32,402 nt of DNA from Thermoplasmata archaeon. GTDB lineage: Archaea > Thermoplasmatota > Thermoplasmata > Lutacidiplasmatales > UBA184. The translations under genes were made by a program, and so were the position numbers. The stretch lies in assembly GCA_030038895.1 (NCBI GenBank), contig JASHQX010000157.1:1-32402 (forward strand), read 5' to 3'. The notes below the pieces were generated by a model, which worked only from the letters and a program-made list of their open reading frames with translations, searched no databases and was not told where the DNA came from. This document shows, piece by piece, positions 1 to 5,772 of the stretch. Numbering within the stretch: the first letter of the stretch is position 1; the number at the start of each line of letters is the position of its first letter.

Positions 1-2
1 AC

Positions 3-752
3 GAGCGGCAACTGGGCGTGGTCGACGCGAAAGGGGAAGCGGCGGCGTTCACGGGATCGAAATGCATGGACTGGGCGGGCCACGAGGTCGGCGACGGGTT
101 CACCTGCCAGGGCAACATCCTGTTCGGCCCGGCGGTGGTACGGTCGATGGCCCGGGCGTACGAATCGACCGGGGGGGACCTCCTGGACCGGTTGCTCGCC
201 GCCCTGTCCGCCGGACAGCGGGAAGGCGGCGACCGGCGGGGGATGCAGTCGGCCGCCCTCCTTGCGGTCCGGGCGGGGGGAGGGTACGGCGGCGGGAGCG
301 ACCGGTGGGTCGACGTTCGCGTCGACGACCATCCGAGTCCGATCGAGGAACTGAAGCGCATCTTCCACCTGTACGACATGACGATGCTCAACCGGGAGGA
401 CCCGGGGACCCTCGTCGCGATCGCGGGGGACGTCGCGCGGGGGCTGCAGCACGACCTCGGGGTCCTCGGCTACTACACCGGGCGATTGACGGGCATCTGG
501 GACACCGCGAGCCAGGCGGCGTTCCACCGGTTCATCGGAGAGCACAACTTCGAGAACCGCGAGCGAGACGACGGGCGGGTCTGGCCGTCGATCGTGGAGT
601 ACTTGCGCGAGCGCGCCGCGGCCGAAGTGGAACGGCGTTCCCGGACGGCGCCGATCGTGCCCCATGCGCTCGACCTCGGTCCCGGTGCGGGTGCGCCCGC
701 AGGAGGTGGACGATCCCCGCCCCCGACGAAGAAACCGCCGCGTTCGGAGTGA
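3..752 (+). CDS. DUF1028 family Ntn-hydrolase-like protein with C-terminal PG-binding-like domain (5' partial)
   Basis: The reading frame is open to the left edge (ERQLGVVDAKG precedes the first GTG in the ORF track), so the N-terminus lies outside the window and the GTG at 18 is almost certainly an internal valine. The visible part carries DUF1028 hallmarks: FTGSKCMDWAGH, CQGNIL, GGDRRGMQSAAL and the VDDHPSPIEEL segment. DUF1028 proteins are related to Ntn hydrolases, but their substrate is unknown to me. The last ~90 residues (from about DVARGLQHDLGVLGYYTG) resemble the putative peptidoglycan-binding domain that often follows DUF1028; peptidoglycan binding itself is doubtful in an archaeon. 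A Pro/Gly-rich tail ends the protein. The TGA stop overlaps the GTG of pcc1, so the two are probably co-translated. The family call is firm; the function is open. Confidence 0.85.
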   Translation, partial: ERQLGVVDAKGEAAAFTGSKCMDWAGHEVGDGFTCQGNILFGPAVVRSMARAYESTGGDLLDRLLAALSAGQREGGDRRGMQSAALLAVRAGGGYGGGSDRWVDVRVDDHPSPIEELKRIFHLYDMTMLNREDPGTLVAIAGDVARGLQHDLGVLGYYTGRLTGIWDTASQAAFHRFIGEHNFENRERDDGRVWPSIVEYLRERAAAEVERRSRTAPIVPHALDLGPGAGAPAGGGRSPPPTKKPPRSE

Positions 753-1015
753 CGGTCGCCGTCCGGCGGCGGTGTGCCAGCGCCGCGGAAGCCGAAGTGC
801 TCCGCGCTGCCGTGGTCGCCGACAACCCATCGTACGTGGAGGTATCGGTCGAAGGAACGGACCTCGTGATCCGTCTCGACACCGCTTCGACCGCAAGCGC
901 GCGGACCACGCTCGAGGACCTGATCGCCTGCCTCCAGGTCGCCGAACGGTCGGAACCCGATGCGCTCCGAACGCGGAGTCGGGACGGTCCCCTCTCCCCG
1001 CCGAAGGAGAGATAA
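749..1015 (+). CDS. pcc1: KEOPS complex subunit Pcc1
   Basis: An 88-residue protein in the frame of the track entry 62..1015, whose earlier part is a shadow of the DUF1028 gene. The chosen start is GTG 749, giving VTVAVRRRCASAAEAEVL, with a 4-base GTGA overlap with the upstream stop. The pattern fits Pcc1: an N-terminal beta strand, an AEVLRAAVVADNP helix, then strands (YVEVSVEGTDLVIRL) and a long helix with SARTTLEDLIACLQVAE. In archaea Pcc1 is the small dimerisation subunit of KEOPS (Kae1-Bud32-Cgi121-Pcc1), which helps make the tRNA modification t6A. The other KEOPS genes are not in this window. The C-terminal ~20 residues are polar and poorly conserved. A nearby non-AUG start cannot be excluded. 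Confidence 0.8.
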   Translation: MTVAVRRRCASAAEAEVLRAAVVADNPSYVEVSVEGTDLVIRLDTASTASARTTLEDLIACLQVAERSEPDALRTRSRDGPLSPPKER

Positions 1016-1024
1016 GCGCGGTCG

Positions 1025-1930
1025 ATGGCTCCGGTCCCCGTGTCAGGGCTTCTGTCAGCCTCCTCCCGGGGGGCTGCCCCTGTCTCCCTCGGGCGATACT
1101 TCGCGGGCGTCGCGATCACCGTGCTTGCGATCGTCAGCCAGTACTTCGTTCCCCAGACCGTTCCGGCCACCCAGATCCTCTATGGCAACCTGCCCGGGGA
1201 CCTCTTCGTCGTCTACGGCATTCCGGTCGTGGCGTTCGCCTTCCTCGTCGGAGGGGGACCGCTGAAGAACTGGCGGCACGATCTCGGAAGGGCCGGCTGG
1301 CAGGGTCTCCGATGGTACGGTCTCCTGAGCGCCCTCGCGCTCCTGATCGTCATCGTGCTGGCCGTGATCTACGAGTTCGTCGACCCCTCGGCGCTCGGCC
1401 TACTCAATCGGCCGAACCCGGCGCTCCAGCAGGCGACCCGGGATCCCTGGTTCTTTGTCGGCTTCTCTTTCGTCATTGGGGCGTTCGAGGAGACGATCTT
1501 CCGAGGATGGATCTTCGGGTACTGGCGCGACCGGCCCGGCGGATGGTTCGTTCCCGCCACGTGGACGAGCGTCGTCTTCGCCGGGGTCCACCTGTACTAC
1601 GGCACGACGTACGGTCCGGCGTACCCGTTGATCTTCCCCACCCTCTTCCTTTTCGGGTTCGCGATGGCGGCCACGTACCGCTTCTCGGGGGGGAACCTGA
1701 TCGCCCCGGCCCTTCTCCATGGCGCGAACGACGCCACGGCGTTCCTCACCCTCGTCTCGGCCGAGCTCGGGGTCGTCCTCCACTACCTCGTCATCCTCGT
1801 CGGATTGATCGTCGCGGTCGTTCACTACGGCTGGGGGACGGGGGGCCCACCGACGCTGACGAGCATCCCGCCGTGGCCCTCAGGGTCCTCCGCACCAGGA
1901 CCCGCTCTGCCACCTCTGGGAGCCGTCTAG
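1025..1930 (+). CDS. CPBP family intramembrane metalloprotease (CAAX protease/Abi type)
   Basis: A 301-residue polytopic membrane protein with about seven or eight hydrophobic segments. The three CPBP motifs are visible: EETIFR (residues ~155-160), FAGVH (His ~189) and HGAND (His ~232). These hold the glutamates and histidines proposed as catalytic in the Rce1/CAAX-protease superfamily. Family members cleave substrates within or near the membrane; some bacterial ones process prenylated proteins or give bacteriocin immunity. The substrate here is unknown. The start lies 9 bp after the pcc1 stop, so it may be read from the same transcript. The N-terminal ~20 residues before the first hydrophobic segment are Ser/Gly-rich; a second in-frame start, GTG 1040, is possible. 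Confidence 0.88.
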   Translation: MAPVPVSGLLSASSRGAAPVSLGRYFAGVAITVLAIVSQYFVPQTVPATQILYGNLPGDLFVVYGIPVVAFAFLVGGGPLKNWRHDLGRAGWQGLRWYGLLSALALLIVIVLAVIYEFVDPSALGLLNRPNPALQQATRDPWFFVGFSFVIGAFEETIFRGWIFGYWRDRPGGWFVPATWTSVVFAGVHLYYGTTYGPAYPLIFPTLFLFGFAMAATYRFSGGNLIAPALLHGANDATAFLTLVSAELGVVLHYLVILVGLIVAVVHYGWGTGGPPTLTSIPPWPSGSSAPGPALPPLGAV

Positions 1931-2003
1931 CCCACGGATTGGAGGGACCTCCTTTCCGAGGGCCCGCGGGCGGGTTTCCAGGGAGGGCGAACCTCCGTCA
2001 CCA

Positions 2004-2012
2004 TCATGTAAG
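2004..2012 (+). promoter_or_regulatory. TATA-like box for the CoA-binding protein gene
   Basis: The motif catgtaag is centred about 26 bp upstream of ATG 2035, the spacing expected for a leaderless archaeal transcript. It lies in the 104-bp intergenic gap after the CPBP gene. No purine-rich Shine-Dalgarno sequence is seen between it and the start. Confidence 0.4.
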
Positions 2013-2034
2013 CCCCGGGCGTCGCTGCTGGCCC

Positions 2035-2469
2035 ATGAACGTCACGGACGAGGAGCTGCGGAGCGTGCTGACCGGCGCCCGGACCATCGCGGTCGTCGGC
2101 CTATCCGACAAGCCCGATCGCGACTCCAACGAGGTGGCCCGCTACCTCCAAGCGCAGGGGTACCGCGTCATCCCTGTGAACCCGATGGTCACCGAGGTCC
2201 TTGGCGAGAAGTCGTACCCCTCCCTCGCCGCGATCCCTGTCGAGATCCCGATCGACATCGTCGATATCTTTCGGCGCAGCGATCAGGTCCCTCCTGTTGT
2301 GGACGAGGCGATCGCCCGGAAGGCCCCGGTCATCTGGATGCAGCTCGGGGTCGAACACCGGGCAGCGGCCGCGAAGGCGCGCGGCGCGGGGGCGATCGTA
2401 TACGAGAACCTTTGCATCATGGTCCAGCATCGCCGACTCCACCTCCCACCGAACGGACCGGCCGCCTGA
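2035..2469 (+). CDS. CoA-binding domain protein (YccU-like)
   Basis: A 144-residue protein. The ORF track places it in a 601-residue frame from 664, but the upstream part is out-of-frame reading of other genes. ATG 2035 gives MNVTDEELRSVLTGARTIAVVGLSDKP, the classic start of the family. A Rossmann-type CoA-binding fold is indicated by AVVGLSDKPDRDS, YRVIPVNP, EVLGEKSYPSLAAIP, VDIVDIFRR and IWMQLGV. Stand-alone members bind CoA in the cytoplasm; their biological role is not established. The length matches the usual ~135-150. The bactofilin-like gene follows 9 bp later. Confidence 0.9.
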   Translation: MNVTDEELRSVLTGARTIAVVGLSDKPDRDSNEVARYLQAQGYRVIPVNPMVTEVLGEKSYPSLAAIPVEIPIDIVDIFRRSDQVPPVVDEAIARKAPVIWMQLGVEHRAAAAKARGAGAIVYENLCIMVQHRRLHLPPNGPAA

Positions 2470-2478
2470 ACGGGGTGC

Positions 2479-3258
2479 ATGACCACGTCGGCTGCTTCCT
2501 CCCCACCTGAACCCGCCCCCATCGATCGCCCAGCGACCACGCTCGCCGACCGCGGGTCGGTCCGGTACGATGCGGTCGCCTCCGCCCGATGGACCGTCTC
2601 GGGCGCCGCGAAGGTCGCGAAGGACGTCAACGTGGGAGCGTTGGGACTTCAGGGGACGCTCTCGATCGGCGGGAAGCTTTCGGCAACGACGCTTCGGGGG
2701 CGGGGGACCCTCGAGACCGAAGGGCCGATCGAGGTCACGGGGACCCTCGCGCTCGCCGGGACCGTGCGCGCGCCCGGCCCCATCCACGCGGGCGACCTCG
2801 ATGTGAACGGGACCCTACGGTGCGAGCGGGGGGTGACAATCGATCGGACCGGCTCGATCGTCGGATCCCTCGAGACGAGCGGCCTAAAGGCCGGGGCATT
2901 CCTGCTGAAGGGGGCCGGACGGGTACCGGGGCGGCTCGAGGTCGGGACGTTCACCGCCGAGCTTCGGGAATCTTCGACTCTCGGTACGCTCGTCGGCCGA
3001 TTCGTCCAGGTTCATGGCAAGGTTCCCACTGTGGTGGATAAAGCCCTCTTCCGCGACGCGGAGTTCCGCGTCGATCGAATCGAGGCCGAGGCGGTGAGCC
3101 TCGAGGGAGTAGAGGTCGCGTTCGTCCGGGCGAACCAGATCGTCCTCGGACGCGCCTGCCACGTGACCGAGGTAGAGGGGACGATCGTCCGAAGGCACCC
3201 GACGAGCTACGTGGGCCCGGAGTCTCGAACCCCGCCACCGTACGGGCTGCGCCGGTAG
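2479..3258 (+). CDS. Bactofilin-like polymer-forming protein (beta-helix)
   Basis: A 259-residue protein made largely of short repeating beta-strand units (GTLSIGGKLSATTLRGRGTL, GPIEVTGTLALAGTV, GDLDVNGTL), each ending in small residues. This is the pattern of the right-handed beta-helix of bactofilin/polymer-forming cytoskeletal proteins. There is no signal peptide or membrane segment, so it is probably cytoplasmic. A disordered N-terminus of ~25 residues rich in Ser/Pro precedes the helix, and a short tail ending PPPYGLRR follows it; bactofilins commonly have flexible ends like these. Bactofilins self-assemble into filaments in bacteria, and a relative shapes haloarchaeal cells. Polymerisation here is inferred from the repeat pattern. 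It lies 9 bp after the CoA-binding gene and is likely co-transcribed. Confidence 0.75.
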   Translation: MTTSAASSPPEPAPIDRPATTLADRGSVRYDAVASARWTVSGAAKVAKDVNVGALGLQGTLSIGGKLSATTLRGRGTLETEGPIEVTGTLALAGTVRAPGPIHAGDLDVNGTLRCERGVTIDRTGSIVGSLETSGLKAGAFLLKGAGRVPGRLEVGTFTAELRESSTLGTLVGRFVQVHGKVPTVVDKALFRDAEFRVDRIEAEAVSLEGVEVAFVRANQIVLGRACHVTEVEGTIVRRHPTSYVGPESRTPPPYGLRR

Positions 3259-3273
3259 ACGCCCCTTCGCTTC

Positions 3274-3283
3274 GCTTTATCTC
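3274..3283 (+). promoter_or_regulatory. TATA-like box upstream of the broken GNAT gene
   Basis: The sequence gctttatctc matches the TATA-like boxes seen before other genes here (compare actttatctc before ileS). The predicted start site near 3303-3308 leaves a leader of about 70 nt before GTG 3378, longer than is usual for this genome. The leader contains a small palindrome, tcctttgaagga. Confidence 0.35.
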
Positions 3284-3377
3284 AGGCGAGGTCTTAGAGC
3301 ACCGTCCTTCTGCCTAGGTCCGGACCCAGTGGCCCTCCCCCCGAACCGTTCCTTTGAAGGACGGGAGGACGGCCATT

Positions 3378-3840
3378 GTGCGTGACGCCTTCCCCAGGGA
3401 CGCCGAAGCCTGGGTCGGGGCCCTAGGCTCGGTCGTCGCCGAGGATCGGTATCTGCTCACCGACCGCCTGACTCGAGCGGTCGAGGAATTCCGTGCCTTA
3501 TTCCGGGACGCGGGACGATCATCCGACCTGTGACTCGTGGGAGAGGTGGTCGGGCCCGTTGTCGCTGGAGCGGACTTCCGGCGAGGCATGCAATTCAAGA
3601 ACTCGCACACTGCCAGCCTCGGGGTATTCGTTCGAAAGGACCATCGAGGCCTCGGTCTCGGCCGTGCCCAGATGCGCGAAGGAATCGAACGGGCCCGCGG
3701 AGTCGAGATCCGAACGCTCACGCTGGACGTCTTCGCAACCAACGATCGTTCGCTCGCGCTGTATCGCGAGCTGGGGTTCGAGATCGAACGCCATTTGCAC
3801 GGCAAAGTCATCATTTCCGGGCAGGCAGTTGGCAAGGTCG
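3378..3840 (+). pseudogene. GNAT acetyltransferase interrupted by an in-frame TGA and lacking its normal C-terminus
   Basis: From GTG 3378 the frame reads VRDAFPRDAEAWVGALGSVV, YLLTDRLTRAVEEFRALFRD and GRSSDL, then TGA at 3531. It continues in the same frame as LVGEVVGPVVAGADFR, LGVFVRKDHRGLGLGRAQMREG (the acetyl-CoA-binding Q/RxxGxG/A motif) and LDVFATNDRSLALYRELGFEIE. Both halves align with one GNAT fold: the N-terminal DA-W-V-EE.R region, then the core and the LYRELGF C-terminal motif. Only one stop separates them, so the break is recent or the codon is read through. After about GKVII the sequence no longer looks like a GNAT and overlaps the secreted-protein ORF on the other strand. An ORF from 3537 could make a truncated core domain. 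The end coordinate is approximate. Confidence 0.7.
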
Positions 3841-4829
3841 TGAATGTGCACTGCCTGGGGGGGCGGTCCGTTCGAGGGTGGCGGGGCCGGCGGAGGAGGA
3901 GGAATGGCGGAACCCGACCTTCCCAGGTCGACGAGGAACTCGATCAGGTTCGATAACGCGCCCTGATCCCACCAGATGAAGAGCGAGTGGGAACCGAGAG
4001 CCGCCTGCTGCTGCGCGCAGGCGTACGCCTGGTCCGCATTGACGGAGTGCGGAAGGTCCGAGGTCGAGTTCCCGATCGTGATCTGGAACGTAGGCAGGAG
4101 ATCCATTCCGGCGGCCGCATACTGGTCGAGGACAACCCCCAGCGCCCGTGCGTAGTCGCCGGGGGAGAGCTGACAGAACGCCTGGGTCTGGATGATCAGA
4201 CGGTCGACCACACTCCCGAGGATCGCGTAGTTCCAGCCATATTCTTGCAGGAACGACTTGTGCAGCGGCTGACCCGTTGGGTACCCAACGCTCTCGATCC
4301 CGTAAGTGTGAGCGATCGTCGTGACATCGACGAAGTGCTCGACAGTCCGGGTGAAGTTGAAGGTGAATTCCGGTTCATAGCCGGGCTCATAGTCGTAGAG
4401 GAGCCCCATGATGTTCGGGCCGAGTAGCGGAGCGATCGCCGCGTACCGCGCGATCCCAGAGACGTGCGCCGTGATGGAGTCATTGGGGTAGACGCTGTGG
4501 AGCTCTGACGCCCAGTGGTTGACGACGTTGGCCGCATGAGATGGGTTCTGGTTTCCGCTTACTAGGAGGTCGAACGAATCCCCCGGTTCGAGGTACGATC
4601 CGAGGACCGTCTGGAGCGAATGGAGCTCGTCCGATCCGGTCACCACGAACGTGATGTGGAAGGAAAGCGGAACGACCGCGGAGGCGACGGACGGATTTCG
4701 GGCTGTCGACGGGGGTACGGACGCCGGGGAAGGAGCCGTCGCGAGGAGTATCACCGTGGCCAATAGCGCGCCAATCGCAACGCCCGGGACGACCCGGGCC
4801 TTTCGTGGCGCGCGACAGAGTCGCGCCAC
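3519..4829 (-). CDS. Predicted secreted protein of unknown function, with C-terminal tail running antisense into a GNAT pseudogene
   Basis: A 436-residue ORF from a GTG start. It has an N-terminal basic stretch, then a hydrophobic segment (VAIGALLATVILLATA) that acts as signal peptide or anchor, so the protein is probably extracellular. Residues ~55-310 look globular with aromatic-rich segments (DYEPGYEPEF, GWNYAILGSVVDRLIIQTQAF, FIWWDQGAL); the spacing suggests a TIM-barrel-like or glycoside-hydrolase-like fold, but I recognise no family. A proline-rich stretch (IPPPPPAPPPSNGPPP) follows. The last ~110 residues are the complement of the GNAT pseudogene and are probably not native. The original gene likely ended near 3840. 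A TATA-like box lies ~38 bp upstream. A 9-bp inverted repeat spans the start codon. Confidence 0.6.
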   Translation of the reverse strand: MARLCRAPRKARVVPGVAIGALLATVILLATAPSPASVPPSTARNPSVASAVVPLSFHITFVVTGSDELHSLQTVLGSYLEPGDSFDLLVSGNQNPSHAANVVNHWASELHSVYPNDSITAHVSGIARYAAIAPLLGPNIMGLLYDYEPGYEPEFTFNFTRTVEHFVDVTTIAHTYGIESVGYPTGQPLHKSFLQEYGWNYAILGSVVDRLIIQTQAFCQLSPGDYARALGVVLDQYAAAGMDLLPTFQITIGNSTSDLPHSVNADQAYACAQQQAALGSHSLFIWWDQGALSNLIEFLVDLGRSGSAIPPPPPAPPPSNGPPPQAVHIHDLANCLPGNDDFAVQMAFDLEPQLAIQRERTIVGCEDVQRERSDLDSAGPFDSFAHLGTAETEASMVLSNEYPEAGSVRVLELHASPEVRSSDNGPDHLSHESQVG

Positions 4830-4830
4830 G
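4804..4830. repeat. 9-bp perfect inverted repeat over the start of the secreted-protein gene
   Basis: The arms cgtggcgcg (4804-4812) and cgcgccacg (4822-4830) are perfect complements around a 9-nt spacer. In the minus-strand transcript they would form a GC-only stem that buries the GTG start codon, only ~10 nt from the predicted 5' end. It could be a translation-control hairpin, an operator, or chance in GC-rich DNA. Confidence 0.6.
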
Positions 4831-4862
4831 CGTCGAGATGGGTCGGTTCCTGTATTAGTGCG

Positions 4863-4870
4863 TATCTAAA
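4863..4870 (-). promoter_or_regulatory. TATA-like box for the secreted-protein gene
   Basis: On the minus strand this reads tttagata, inside an A/T-rich patch that stands out from the GC-rich surroundings. The predicted start site is near 4840, giving a leader of roughly 10 nt before GTG 4829. The same octamer precedes tRNA-Gly. Confidence 0.5.
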
Positions 4871-4935
4871 CGTATCGAAAATACAGAACCGGCGCGACAA
4901 TGGCCGAACCCCGTGCCCGGACTGGCCGCGGACGT

Positions 4936-5107
4936 CTACCAACGCACTTCGAAGACCTGGACGGCCCCGATCCGACGGAAATGGTGCCGCCGGAGGATCG
5001 GGCCGGAGGTGCCCACCTGCGCGGTCACGAGGGCGATCTCAGCCCCCCGATCGGCGCCCGCCTCGCACCGCGCACGGACAAGCTCGCCGTAGGTTGTGTC
5101 GGGTCCG
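4936..5107 (-). pseudogene. C-terminal remnant of a GNAT acetyltransferase
   Basis: This stretch is not in the ORF track because it has no start. Read on the minus strand it gives TTYGELVRARCEAGADRGAEIALVTAQVG, then PILRRHHFRRIGAVQVFEVRW and a TAG stop at 4938-4936. This matches the last ~55 residues of a GNAT domain: a helix, the strand AEIALVTAQ, then the RRxxFRxxG motif and a closing strand. It begins right where the upstream gene (5108..5626) ends in a different frame. No N-terminal GNAT portion is seen nearby on this strand. It is most likely a decayed gene end; the 5' boundary is approximate. Confidence 0.6.
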
Positions 5108-5626
5108 TCACGCCGGAGGAGCCGAGGGGACGTACCGCTCGGTCCACTCTTCCGCGAGCTCGTCGCGTCGGGGTTTGTATACGGTCGAGTAGAACCGATG
5201 CCCGGACCTCAGCACCTCCGGATCGAACCCGTCGACGACGTGGATGGCCTGCGCCCAAGCGCGTCGGAAGTTCTGTTCGTTGCCGAACCGGCTGGCGATC
5301 TGTTGGCGGAACATCTCCTCCGTCTGGGTCTCCCCGCCGATGGTGAAACGTAGCCTTGAGCCCTCGGGGTCCCGGTACGCCATCTCGTCCCCGAGGAAGT
5401 AGGTCTCCTCGGTGGGGCGGGGAGTTGAGGGCTCCCCGGTCTTCGCCACGCCCGCGGTCCCGCGGAACCCCCTCTTCGCGGCGGCATAGAATATCGACCG
5501 GTTGAGACCCCAGGAATACGCCGCACCCTCGTCGAGACCGAGCCGTTCCGCGCGCGCCGCCTGCAGCATTGCCATCACGATGAACCGGCTGATCCGACGC
5601 GGCCGAGACTTGGAACGGGCGGGCAC
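5108..5626 (-). CDS. Uncharacterised protein, 172 residues
   Basis: I do not recognise the family. The protein is soluble, basic at the N-terminus (MPARSKSRPRR), then has an Ala-rich helix (MAMLQAARAERLGL), a GAAYSWGLNRSIFYAAAKRGF segment, a central part with ETYFLGDEMAYRDPEGSRLRF, and a C-terminal part rich in aromatics and Arg (FRRAWAQAIHVVDGFDPEVL, HRFYSTVYKPRRDELAEEW). The composition and codon use look like a real gene, and a TATA-like box (gatata on this strand) lies about 35 bp before the GTG start. It is divergent from ileS. Internal ATG starts at residues 18 and 20 are alternatives. A GNAT remnant follows directly downstream. Confidence 0.65.
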   Translation of the reverse strand: MPARSKSRPRRISRFIVMAMLQAARAERLGLDEGAAYSWGLNRSIFYAAAKRGFRGTAGVAKTGEPSTPRPTEETYFLGDEMAYRDPEGSRLRFTIGGETQTEEMFRQQIASRFGNEQNFRRAWAQAIHVVDGFDPEVLRSGHRFYSTVYKPRRDELAEEWTERYVPSAPPA

Positions 5627-5656
5627 GAGGATCGACCGAATGGAAGAAGGTGGCGG

Positions 5657-5665
5657 GGTATATCT
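5657..5665 (-). promoter_or_regulatory. TATA-like box for the 5108-5626 gene
   Basis: The minus strand reads gatatacc centred ~35 bp before GTG 5626, giving a leader of about 9 nt. Its presence inside the 5' part of the track's ileS ORF supports a later ileS start. Confidence 0.45.
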
Positions 5666-5740
5666 TCGGCCGAAGGGGGGCTGGAACGGTCCTGCCGACC
5701 GGAGGGGCGAGGATCGCAGTGGGATCGTTCGGGCCGAGCG

Positions 5741-5748
5741 ACTTTATC
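5741..5748 (+). promoter_or_regulatory. TATA-like box for ileS
   Basis: The motif actttatc is the only A/T-rich patch upstream of the conserved ileS sequence. It is centred 28 bp before GTG 5773 and ~20 bp before GTG 5764, which favours 5773 as a leaderless start. Confidence 0.5.
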
Positions 5749-5772
5749 TCCGCTGGCTCCGTCGTGCCGGGC

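Noticed and set aside
664-2034. Long plus-strand ORF 664..2469 as one 601-residue protein
   Set aside because: Only the part from ATG 2035 looks like protein; earlier residues are Arg/Pro-rich shadow of pcc1 and the CPBP gene.
3205-3230. T-arm-like sequence (ggggttcgagactcc on the minus strand) suggesting a tRNA
   Set aside because: No matching acceptor or anticodon stem upstream on that strand, and the bases encode the C-terminal end of the bactofilin-like protein.
3531-3533. In-frame TGA as selenocysteine
   Set aside because: GNAT enzymes have no catalytic Cys at that place and no SECIS-like element is obvious; a mutation is simpler.
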